From NCBI GenBank assembly GCA_008477525.1, contig SPDT01000002.1:2542001-2606000 (forward strand): a stretch of 64,000 nucleotides of DNA, in the 5' to 3' direction. The notes beneath the pieces were generated by a model. The model did not search any database and had not been told where the DNA came from. It saw only the letters and a list, made by a program, of their open reading frames with translations. The position numbers and the translations under genes were made by a program. Of the stretch, positions 32,600 to 43,988 are shown in pieces; the first letter of the stretch is position 1, and the number at the start of each line of letters is the position of its first letter. Source of the DNA: Hypomyces perniciosus (taxonomy: Eukaryota > Ascomycota > Sordariomycetes > Hypocreales > Hypocreaceae).

Positions 32600-35500
32600 C
32601 TAAGCTGCCTCTGCCACCCCTTGGTCATTGTCATCACCTTGCTTGACCTGGAACTTCTTCCGCAGCGACGCAATCGCCAGTTTACCTAGCTGCTCAATCG
32701 TCCTTGCGTTTTTAATCTCCAGTATACTGATGTCCACTCCGAGCGTTCCCCGCCACCAGTTGCGGATCTCTATGCCTACCAACGAGTCCACCCCCATCGA
32801 CTCAAGCGTCATTTGTATGTCTATGTTCTCATTCTGCACGAGCATGAAGCTGTATAGAGTCCGACCAATTGCCAATGTTATCTGCTCCAGCGTACTCGCC
32901 TGGTTGAGGACCTCAGGGTCCGACGCCAATAAGCCCAGGAGCTGCCTCATGTCACCGCTGCTGGAACTCGTGCTCTGCTCTTTGTTGCTTTCCAGTTGCC
33001 ACGCCAAGCCCATGCGGATATCGTTCCGTATCGGGTGCCGGTTATTCGGATCGGCCAACGGCCTGTTTGATACCATGCCAATGGCGATCTGGCCACGACT
33101 GGTATACACACTGCGTGCCCCCTCCGCATTGCAGAGAGGTTCAACCTTTGACCTTTGAATGCTGAGCTGGACCGCGTCCATGAGCTCCTGCTCCTGCAGT
33201 AACACCAGGCCCATGCTGGTGAGTTGTCTTTCGTGGACGGTTCGGCTCGCAATGCCGACTCCGTCCATGACGCCTACGTCAATGACGGAACATGGCAGGC
33301 CAAGACTGTGTCGATATTGCACAAAGGAACCCAGGAACGCATTCGCAGAAGAGTAGCTGGCCTGGCCAGGTTGCCCAAACACCGCCGACACAGAGCTAAA
33401 TAGGATGAAGAAGTCCAGGTCCACCCCTGAAAGGGCCCTGTGCAAGTTCCACGTCCCCATAACCTTTGGGTCTTGCACGTATTTCCAGTCATCATAGCCA
33501 ATCTCAAGAAGTGACATATCCTAGATAGATGGACACACACAGTTGAAATTAGCTGCACGAACAACTCATATCATCAAACCCCTGATTGAGAATCCACACT
33601 TACCCTAAGCGCCATGGATAATTGAAACACCCCTGCCACCGGCGTTGGTGCTGACTCTATGGCTCTCGTAACATCGCCCATTTTCGCAACGCTGCCAGCT
33701 ACTGCAATGGCGGAGCAGCCCTGTGATTCGAGCTCTCCCAAGAAAGCTTTGTCTTCGACCGAGTCACCCGCAGATCGAGAGAGGAAGACGAAACTCCTGG
33801 CGCCTTTCTCCACCATCCACGCTGTAACCGCTTTGCCAAGGCCGCCCATTCCGCCGACCATGAGATAGGTGGACGTGTTTGAGAGTGTCACTGTCTGCGC
33901 TATCCTCGTAGCTGGGATCTCCTTCGCGTCATCTGGCATTGTAACTATAATCTTCCCCATGTGCAGACCCTTCTGCATGAAGCGGAAGGCCTCGGCAATC
34001 GTCTGGGCCGGGAACATATGTATCGGTTCGATCGGTTTGATATGCCCCTCGGAGTAGTATTGGAGGACTTGTTCCATTAGCCTGCGATTTCACGATTCGT
34101 CAGTTACTAATATATCAAATCACTTCTTCCAGGTTACATCACGAGGTTGCAGGATGTTGATTTATCGACAAGTCCTTACCGGCGAAACATTTTGGGGCGC
34201 TCAAACATCCTATCCAGATTGATGCCGTAGTATGTTCGGTTGTTTTCAAACATGTCAAGGGCAAGATGCCCTCGCTCGATCATGTCACGCTTCCCAATCT
34301 CCATCATCTTCCCCCAATTAGCCACACAGCGCCAGGAGGCATGGAGCAGATCCCCTGACAGCGAATTCAGCACCAAGTCGACGCCCCGCCCCTTGGTGGC
34401 TCGCATTACGTCGTCGTAAAAGGAGGCATTGCGGGAGTTGAAGATGCGCTCTCGAGGCAGACCGTATTCCTGTAAAAGATACTGGACCTTTTCGTCGTTC
34501 CCAACAGTAGCGTATACTTCTACGCCCAGCATCTTGCAGATTTGGAGAGCAGCTAGTCCCACGCCGCCGCACGCGGAATGGATCAGGACCGACTGCCCCC
34601 CTTCGAGCTCGCCTTTGGTAATAAGGGCGTAGACTACCGTGCTGTACACGACGGCCATTGTAGCTGCACCTTCGAAGCTGAGCTTGTCAGGGATGCGGAA
34701 CACAAGCTTGCCGTCCATGATTGTTCGAGTGGCAAACAATCCAGCGTATATCATCATGACGCGGTCGCCAGCCTTGACATGGTCGACGTTGGATCCCACA
34801 CGGACCACCACCCCGGCGGCTTCGTAGCCGATGCTGTCTTTTGGGCCTTGTATTATACCCATAGCAACCATGATGTCCTTTGTAAGTGTCAGCAGATAAG
34901 TTCAAAACTGTACTATATAAATAACTCCCAAACACATAAGGGGCGTTAACGTACGCGGAAGTTCAGCCCTGCGCAACGTATGTCAACCTCTACTTCATCC
35001 GCTTGGAGCGTGGGTGATGCGTGCTGGGTCCAATGCAACGAGCCAAGCATCCCCGGCTGACCAATGGTCAATTGCTTCGGGTCATCGTCCTGGAGCTGTG
35101 ATTCCAATTCCGCCGCCATCGACGACCAGTAGTAGCGCCCGACGTGAACAGTGCCATCATGGACCGAGTACTCGCACTCGACGGTGCATTTTGCCGCCTC
35201 CGGACGTCCGAGAAATCTTCGAGCGATTGAAGCTGCGGCATTGACGGTAAGAGAGTCCAAGTTCTGCAACTCGGCCGTCCAAAAGTCTAGGGCTGTCTCT
35301 ACCCGTATCGTCCGGGCGAGGCCAATGACGAGACCATAGCTAGGGTTCGTGCAGTAGACCTGAGCGGCACGGGTGAGCCATAACAGGCCTCCCTTTAGTT
35401 GGGCGAGGTAGGCCATAAAGTTTGCAAAGTTCTCCTCGGAAATGTCGTCAAAGTAAGGCTGTTCAAGTTCAATGGTTGAGATAACGTCTTGGCCCTCAAC

Positions 35501-38500
35501 GCACTCCCGGTCGCTGATTCTGCTCCAGCGGACTTTGGCTCCATTTTGTTCCAAAACGGTAGCCAGCTCGCGTGCAAACTCATGCTTTTCCTTGTGATAT
35601 AGGAATATGGTCGTCTTTGTCGAGGTGACCGGCACAGGAACCACAGAGGTGATGTGTCCTATGGCTTTGCAGTCACTATCATCGTTGGCAACAGCAGCTT
35701 CGACGCCGCAAAATCCTGCGGCTTGAAGTTCCTGGTCCCATCTCTCAACAGTGACAATGGCCTGATCCGCACGATCGTCATTCTCGCCCGCCCACCATCC
35801 AGGTAAAAGGCCCTATAAACGCACACATATTCTAGTTAGCAAAGTGGGGAGAAAAGGACAAAGCAAAGGCATGTTGGAAAATCGTCAACTAAAGGGCACA
35901 CTAGACATACCGCGACAAAAGGGGCAGTTCGTGAATAAGTTGCTATTTGACCACAAAGAAAAGGGTCAGAATTATTATCCTATAATTCAATACCAGTGTC
36001 AAGAGAGGGATGGCTCTTACGAGTAATTAATTCCTGCATGTATAGACGTCCCCCCGGACGAAGCAGAGACCGTACGTTCTTCAGCGTCTCGTGAAGTGAG
36101 GGAGTTGCGTGGAGGACCTTGACGCCAACTCAGTTAGTGACTGGCTACCTCTAGTGTCTGGTAGAATGATAGAACCTACATTCGATGCCACCACTATATC
36201 ATACTCGCCCAGGTTGAAGCCCTGATCGGCTGGGTTCTTGGTGATATCCAGAGCCTTGTATTGAATTCCTTCCCATTTCTTTAATCGCTCCTGGGCACCC
36301 ACAAAGAACCCAGAGGAAATATCTGTGAACATGTACTGGGAGTACATGCGTATCCCCTCACTGGATACTAGAGAGTCCAGGATACGTACAGTGGTCCCTG
36401 CCGTTCCCGCCCCGATTTCCAAAATCTTCAGGTTTGGCTGCGAGTGGGCGGACAGGTTGAAGAATTCCTTTGCATCCAACATGTCGGTGGAGTAGTTGTA
36501 AAAGTTGGTTAGCCCATCGTCCTTGAGAAATAGCTGAAGCGGGTGGAGTTTCTCCGAGAAGATGGCCTCGAGATTCTCCGGTTGTAGGATGTTATACTCC
36601 AGCTTGATGACACTTGATGCGACGCTATGCCCCATGGCATCGAACTCTGCGCGTGCAGAGTCTAACAAGGCCTTTCGGGTTTCTGCATTGGCTGAGGCCC
36701 ATTGTTTCGCCTTTGGAGCCAGAGAATACTCACCACGGAGCATGCTCTCCTTCTCCCTATAAAGCCAACAGACATATTTGGCAAAATGACCGGCCGGGGG
36801 CTGGACACCTAGAGACTCCATTACGTCCAGAAATCGCAGCATACACAGTGCGGTGATCCTCTCCATGTTTATAATTACATCTCGAGATATCGCGCTGGAA
36901 TGAAGCAGATCCTCCACCTTGCAGAAATCAATATGCTGGCGCCACTCGCTGCGACCCAAAGCCCGACCATCCAATGTCTCAGGCTGGTGATCATCACCCG
37001 TATCAAGCCGTATAAACTTGACGTCCTCAAGCTTAATGACAACCTTGCTCTCTTCCGTAACAGCGATGATGTCAACCCGGCTCGGGGTGATATCGATATG
37101 CTCAACGGCTTCGGCTATTAATTCGGGGCCACCAGGGTTCACATGCATGCGTCCTATTCGACAGGGAACCTTGAGTGAGTCCAGGTTGCGGATGATGCCT
37201 CTGCTGGTGGCGACGACAGAGAGTTGGATGCATGCGTCGATGCTGCTCGGATGGGCCGCGTAGTTGGCCTCGTGCTCGCTCTCATCATTCCGTATAGTAG
37301 CTTTAGCGAGGCATTTCTCTGTATGAGTCGAAATGTCCTTTAAACTGCGGAACCGTGGTCCGAAGTTTAGGCCCATTCGCTGCATCCGCTTATACAAGTA
37401 TTTGTCGGGGATCTTGCGCGGAAGTGGCGCTGTGATGTTGCCTGTTGGTGACGAGTGCACGAGGTTTGGTTCGCCTGCCTTTCCCTGAGCGATACAATTT
37501 TGCATCCAGGAGGTCCCATTGAATGTCGAGATGGAGAAGTCATACCAAGAAGAATTGGTATACTCAGTTAATCGTGAGGGCTTCATGGTGGTCATGATCT
37601 CTATCGTTTCAGATTCGGGAATGAGCATGGCCGATTTTACTACTAGGTCTCTCAGAGTGTAAGTATCTGAACCAGTAGCTTGCCGAATAGCCTCGCCTAT
37701 CATGGCGATATATGCGGCACATGGGAAGACCACATCATTCACAATCATATGGTCTTTCAGCCATGGAACATCAAGAGGGTGGAGCACGTTCCTCCAGACC
37801 AGGTCTTGGCCACCGGTTGCTAGATAACTGACTCCTAGCAGCTCGTGATGCGGATGCTCTCTTGACCTCCAAGCTCGGGAAATACGGCTCTCACTCCAGT
37901 ACTCCGTGCTGTGGTCCCAGGGGTATCTAGGTATATCAACTAAGACAGAAGTTGCTGGATTGATGAAAGAGAAATCGACCATATACCCAAAAGCGTAGAG
38001 CTGACCCGCGGTGGTTAAAACTGATTTCACGGGATTTTCGTCCCTAAGAAGAGTAGGCACATAGGTAGGGGCTTTTGTAGCAACTGAGTGCACCTGGAAA
38101 ATCTGGCGAAGTGGACCCTGAAGAGCAGAGTGTGGCCCAATCTCTATCAGAACAGGCTTACCCTTCAGATCGTCTAGCAAAGCCCGCACTGCACTGTCAA
38201 ATAATACCGGAGACTCAAGGTTACTTCTCCAGTATGCCGAGTCAAGTCGGGTTTTGGGCGTGACAAGGCGACCCGTAACGGTAGAATAGATAGGAAGAAC
38301 CGGTTCCTTAGCTGATAGGTAAGGTGCTAACATTTCTTCGTAATGAGGTCCGACCTCGCGCATATGATCTGGGGATGATAAAGAAGACACGCGTTAGTGA
38401 GAGTCATTAGAATTCGCCTGGGTGGAAGATGATTCATGGCCTTACAAGAATGGTACGCCATGTCAACACGTAGTTGTCGGACAAAAACGTCTGTACCCTG

Positions 38501-41095
38501 AGCCTTGATCGCCTCCAAAACCTTTTCGAGGGCGTCTGCATCACCCGAGAGGGTTACACTCTTGGGGCTATTCTCACAAGCCACCTGCACACCATCAACT
38601 AAGTAAGAGGAAACGCTCTCGCGGCTCATACCGACCGCTGCCATGCGACCCGTGCGTGTCTGGCGTTTCGTCACTAATCCTCTCAGGTAGCTGCAGATAA
38701 TGGCTTCACTCATTGTCAGAGCGCCGGCAGCGTACGCGGCGGCAATTTCTCCGCTTGAGTGTCCGATAACAGCACTTGGTGTGACGCCGCATTTCAGGAG
38801 CAAGTTGCAGAGGCCAATCTGTACCGCTGTGGAGAGAGGCTGGGCAAATTCGGCCTTGCCAATGGTGTCCTTACCAACTTCGGAACAGAGCAGTTCTATC
38901 CGCAAGAGTTGTGTATGTTAGCATCAAGGTGGTAGTCTGTGCAACGCTGCAGCCACGGAATTTAGGTCTAGACGAACCTTCAATTGTCCACTGCGGAGGC
39001 TCAAGCATGCGCTGCAGAGTGTGATCCATTTCTTGAATGTCCTGGCGAAACGATGGCATGTAATGGCAGAGCTCTTTTCCCATGCCGGCCCACTGGGCGC
39101 CCTGGCCGGTGAAAACATAGGCAACATCTGGCGTGGAGGCACGGGCTTGCTGGAAACCGTCGAACTCGACCACTTCATCTGTGCCGTCTGTGACACAGAA
39201 GGCCCGGTGAGGGAGATGGACTCTGCGGGTGCCCAAGGTGTATGCAATGGCATCAACAGAGCCTTGGCGAGACTCGATATATTGTTGTATGTCGCCTGCC
39301 CGGGCCTTTAGCGATTTCTCACTGCTCGCAGAAATGGCAAGCAGCCGTGGCTGACACTCGGCAGCGCCTTTGGGACCTTTGGTTCTATCGTGGCCGTTGG
39401 CATCATGGCCATTGGTGTTCCCATTGGTGTTCCCGTTGACATGTGCGTTAACATGGCCGTTTGATTGGCTGCTTGAAGCTTTCTCGGGAACGCTGTCCGG
39501 TGATGTCTCATTCTTAATCGTTCTAGCTGGCACCGGACGAGTGATTCCAAAGGAGGCGGCGGAGTCAACAATGACCTAGATTGTTCAGCCAAAACAAATA
39601 CAATAGAGAATGGCTCGAGGGGTTTAACTGACATGTGCGTTAGCCCCACCAATGCCAAAAGAGTTGACACTGACTCGAGCATGTCGGTCTTTGGGCCATG
39701 GAATCGGTTCTACGGGCACCTCAAGCTTGTACTTCTCAAACGGGACTATGAAGTCTTCAGTTAGACAGGTGCCGTAGGATTGGCCAGCAATGGGAAATTC
39801 GTAGGCAATGACTTACTATTAGGATTTGGCTTAGAAAAATTGATATTGGGAGGAATAGTCTCGTTCTCTAAAGCCAAAACGGCTTTGATGATACTGGTGA
39901 TGCCGGATGCGCCTTCAGAATGACCCAGATTTGACTTGACCTGTTGAAAGGTTAACTAAGAGTTTGATGGGGGTGTGGCAAGTCCACTTGCAGATCCAAT
40001 GTAAGCTCCCTTCTCGCCGAAGACGCTTGCTACAGCAGCAACTTCGAGCGGATCCCCAACTGGAGTGCCGGTGCCATGACACTCAATAAAGGCGGTCTTG
40101 GAAAAGTCGCTAATGCCGGCGGCCTTGTAGGCATTTCGAATCATTGTCTCTTGGCATTCTGAACTGGGGACGCCAATGTTCGACGTCTTTCCATCTGAGT
40201 TGATTGCCGTAGACCGAATCACAGCCCTAATCGGGTCATTGTCACGACATGCGTCATCTAAGGGCTTGATCAGAATGGCATTAACCGCCTCGGCCCGACC
40301 GTAGCCATTTGCGTTGGCATCAAAGGTTTTGCATGTGCCATCCGGTGAGAGTACACCTTGAGCCGACATGTCCTGGGTCATTGCTGGACCTAATATGATG
40401 CTAGAGCCTGCAACGATGGCCGTATCGCAGTCCCCATTATACAGCGCTTGACAGGCCAAGTGAAGACCAGTCATTGCAGCAGAGCAGGCGGTCCGAATGG
40501 TCATGCTGGCAATCGAGAACTCGGCACTCAGCAACTTTCCACACGATAAATCTCAGTCGTGTCTTGAGAGACGGGCTTACCTAGGTCCACGTAGATCATA
40601 CTGATGCGAGATTCTGTTTGAGAGGATGAAGTCTGAAGCATTGGTAACACGATAGACGCCAGAACTTTGAACATCCTGGTGAAGCAAGTTGTTCAAATCC
40701 TCACCAAAGCAGCCGACATAGACACCTGTGTTAGTACCTTGGAGATTTGTCTGACCAGCGTTCTCCATACACTCCCACACAACCTCGAGTAAGAGGCGTT
40801 GTTGAGGGTCAACCATCTGAGTCTCGTTTCGATTTGCAGGAAAAAACGACGTGTCATACGCCTTGAGGTTCACATCTTGAAGAAAGTAGCCGTACTCGGT
40901 GGCGACGGTTTCTTTGTGCGACTTATCGCTGAAAAAGCCTTCAACGCGGTACCGACTCTCTGGCACACGACACTTGATATCGTTCTTGTTGATCAGAAGA
41001 CTCCAGAAATCTTCTGCAGTAGACACTCCTCCAGGGAGCCTCAGGCCCATGCCAATAATGGCAATGGGTTGAGCTGGATCTCTTCTTGGTGCCAT
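32600..41095 (-). CDS. Highly reducing type I polyketide synthase, 2,528 aa
   Basis: Iterative cytosolic enzyme building a reduced, C-methylated polyketide chain. Thirteen exons join in phase: 41095-40581, 40505-39992, 39940-39817, 39745-39633, 39575-38978, 38895-38446, 38368-36180, 36117-36021, 35942-35911, 35812-34955, 34877-34180, 34081-33604 and 33520-32600. Domains and key residues: KS with Cys179 (IRTACSAAM), His315 (CHGTGT) and His350 (SNLGH); AT with Ser668 (GHSSGE); DH with His978 and Asp1149; C-methyltransferase with [11 protein letters not shown] (about 1420-1431); ER with [10 protein letters not shown] (about 1930); KR with GGMGGLG (about 2139) and Tyr2278; C-terminal ACP with Ser2468 (GVDSL). 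There is no thioesterase or other release domain, as usual for this class. One intron (39941-39991) has a GC donor and exon 9 is only 32 nt. All active sites look intact. The product cannot be predicted. It is divergent from the hydroxylase gene at 42332. Confidence 0.95.
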
Positions 41096-42331
41096 TGGTC
41101 AGGTGATAGAATGAATGAATGCTTGGGGGCTTTTTTTGTTCACAAATAGGGGGGAGGTGGGGAAGATAAACATGGGCTGATGTGAGTCTCATAATGTTTG
41201 GGGGTTTCCCTCGCAGCCTCTTATAGCGTTTGTGTGGGAGATGTTTCCTTGGCATAGTACTATCATGTATTCCGCTATGGTGACAAGAAAAAAAAGCAAG
41301 ACTGTTCCGACTGGGACAAAAAGCAAATGCTACCACACTCTGTGCGTGCTGTGGGTGAGAGCAAGTGGTTGGTTGGCTGGCTGCGCATACATACGGAGTA
41401 CTCGTATGTTTATCGTAGGATGCCCCGCCACACTGCAGCAACTAGAGGGCGATCACAACGCATACAACAGCTCCGGCCAGTGTAATCAAAGGCTCTGGCT
41501 GGATCAATAGGTGTAGCTGGAACTGGCATTGCGGAGAGGGCTGAGGTATGGGGTGTGTGTGTTGTGTGTTGTGTGTTGTGCCAGGGAATTGGACGCTTCC
41601 ATGCCAAAAACTGGGCTCACAGATGCAAGAGAACGCCCTCTGCCGTCTCACCGCCTTTGTATTCGTACATTTGACAGGCATTTATAAGTTATGCAGCCAT
41701 CAAAAGGCATCATGCATAATGCGTACGAACTACCTTACTTGATGGACTTATCAACGTTATCTACTTCGTACTTCGTTTAGGAGAAAACACATCCATATGT
41801 CTTTTCCAAGTCTCTCCACTTTCACCTACGAGTACTCGTACTCCGTATGCAGTGGGTGTAGTATTATACTCAGCCTGCTGCCCACTTCATATACTACTGC
41901 TTGTCCTACATGCTATGCTGCCTGTCTCATGCCATCTCTGCTTTTTACAGCCAGCCAAGCGAGCTGCTCAACCTCCTCGCGTGACAGTAGTGACAGGTTG
42001 CTTCATAGTAAGGTAATCACACATTCCTCCCCACCACTCCGTCTCGTCCACAGCAGCTATGCCAATGGTGACACAAGGGCAGACGCCTCGCTTCCGTACA
42101 TCAGTGCTGATCATACCATAGACCACGTCAGCCTTCATTGTCTACCCAGAGTAGGCCTCTGTCTCGAAGTTTTAGAACCAAGCATATGTGGTATTCGCAG
42201 CTGGGCCCTACGCGTTCTTCTTATACGTTGCTGCCCTTTCTGTGCCCGCCATCACAACTCTCCCCCTCCATCACCAGCAGCACGCTGAGCCCTTCCCCGA
42301 AGTCTATGAATTCAGTCACTCCCACATTACA
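41096..42331. promoter_or_regulatory. Divergent promoter region between polyketide synthase and hydroxylase
   Basis: 1.24 kb shared by two outward-facing genes. Visible elements are a GTGTGTGTTGTGTGTTGTG run (about 41554-41580) and several copies of TACGGAGTA/TACTCCGTA/TACTTCGTA near 41394, 41760 and 41833. A pyrimidine-rich stretch lies before the hydroxylase start. The layout allows co-regulation of the two genes, but I cannot name a specific transcription-factor site. Confidence 0.5.
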
Positions 42332-43114
42332 ATGGCAACAACAGGTGTAGTAGGTCTTTGGGAACATCTCGTGGCGACGTATCACCCCTTCGCTATCAAA
42401 TTCGCCGGCCATGCCATCGTCACCATATGCTTCTGGTGGATCCCCTGCGCCGTCTTCTGTTCTCTCGATTACATCGTGCCGTCTTTCTCCACAAGGCACA
42501 AGACGCAGCCGAAAGCCAAGCAGCCCACATCCAGTCAGGTCCTCCACAGCGCTCTGATCGCCCTCCGTAACGATCTTCTCAGCGCCCCCTTGTACCTCGG
42601 ACTGGCATACGCCTTCGCATCGAAAGACCTCACGCCTTCTGTCAGAGTCACTGCCGAGCTTCCTTCACCGGCCGAATTCGCGCGTGAATTCCTCCTAGCC
42701 TTTGCTCTACGCGAGATCATGTTCTACTACGGACATCGTCTGTATCACTGGCGACCGCTGTACAAACGCTTCCACAGGATACACCACGAGTTCTCGGCGC
42801 CAGTGGCCTTCGCGTCCAAGTACGCACATCCGCTCGAATATCTAACGGCCGACGCGCTGCCGGTTATATTGCCGCCGCTGCTGCTGCGGATCCATGTGGT
42901 GTCAATGTGGGTGTACATGGCAGGTGTGCTATTCTCGTCCACGGTAATACACAGTGGTTATGACTTCTTTCACGAGGCAGCCAGGATGCATGACCGCCAT
43001 CATGAAGGGGCAATGAATGTGTATTTTGGAGCGTGGGGAGCGCAAGGGATGATGGATTGGGTTCATGGGACGGTTGAGATGGACTCCGGTAAGAGAGACA
43101 AGAAGGTTGATTAA
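42332..43114 (+). CDS. Fatty acid hydroxylase / sterol desaturase superfamily protein, 260 aa
   Basis: Membrane-bound di-iron oxygenase of the ERG3/SUR2 superfamily, expected in the ER and acting on a lipid-like substrate. It carries three histidine clusters in order: GHRLYH (near residue 135), HRIHH (near 150) and HDRHH (near 230), with hydrophobic segments between them (about residues 20-50, 85-100 and 185-205). The start at 42332 (MATTGVVGLWEHL) has good context. The frame stays open upstream to about 42188 and encodes another hydrophobic segment (FFLYVAALSVPAI), so a longer spliced N-terminus is possible. Its size is on the short side for the family. The position back to back with the polyketide synthase suggests it could hydroxylate or desaturate the polyketide; that is inference, and it could equally be an unrelated lipid enzyme. 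Confidence 0.85.
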   Translation: MATTGVVGLWEHLVATYHPFAIKFAGHAIVTICFWWIPCAVFCSLDYIVPSFSTRHKTQPKAKQPTSSQVLHSALIALRNDLLSAPLYLGLAYAFASKDLTPSVRVTAELPSPAEFAREFLLAFALREIMFYYGHRLYHWRPLYKRFHRIHHEFSAPVAFASKYAHPLEYLTADALPVILPPLLLRIHVVSMWVYMAGVLFSSTVIHSGYDFFHEAARMHDRHHEGAMNVYFGAWGAQGMMDWVHGTVEMDSGKRDKKVD

Positions 43115-43988
43115 CGTTTGGGCTTGGACTGGATCGAGCTCAACAGACCATTGTATGCAGTTCATTGACTCGTTGCTGTATTTGAGATCTGAGTACCAGG
43201 TATAGCCCTCGTTTATGTATCCGATTTCTATCTGTATATGAGCCCATATACTCACTCGACACTATTAATGCTTCAATACTTGTAAAACACTTGAGATATC
43301 AGCAGCTAATAGTCCCGTCATGGAAACGAAACTGCCACAACTGTCCACCTCGCTATATCATCCACAAAATTCACGGAGAAAAGACAGTTCACATAACTCA
43401 ATGACAGACGACACAGAAGAAACTCGATGCCTCTATAGCTGTCTTAATATTAGATATGCCATCCACTAGAACCAAAAAGGCGGAGGAGAGCCTGCCCCCT
43501 AAAACACGGCGTCTATCCTCCCCCGGACCACGCAGGGTTTTCTCTAACATGCAATGCCCTTTACATTTCCCAATGCCACGCCGTGGTACGCCCGCTTGAA
43601 TAGAAATACGAATGCAGCAGCAACAAGAATGAAGACCAAAAACGACAAAAGAGGAGGATGAAAGCAAAAAAAAAAAAAAAAAAGAAAAAAAAAAGAGCTG
43701 TTTCCGTGATGCTTTGGCCCCTTCTTCAAATGTCCCTTATCCATCATGTCGACCCCAAAACGCCGTCATACTGACTTTGCTGTCTTTCTTGCCATCGAAT
43801 CATTGCGTCCGGGTCGAAGTGAATGCAACAATTAACCCTCGCCCCAATGCCGCCATGACGGATCCTCGACTTTGCTGGGCACCAGTCCTCCCTGTAGACT
43901 ATTATACACAATAGACATTATTACCAAAAAGTAATAAAAGAATAAAAAGACATAGTAAATCGATTTTGGTTGACGAGTGACATGGTTT
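43115..43988. other. Convergent intergenic gap
   Basis: Between the hydroxylase (plus) and sec2 (minus) stop codons. A nearly pure poly(A) run with few interruptions lies at 43664-43695 (plus strand). No supported gene. It should hold both 3' untranslated regions. Confidence 0.45.

Noticed and set aside
33800..39533. Plus-strand frames inside the PKS
   Set aside because: Antisense shadows of a clearly coding strand, without family features.
32600..41095. PKS as a broken pseudogene or several short genes
   Set aside because: Every apparent break is explained by short introns with in-phase junctions that restore conserved motifs.
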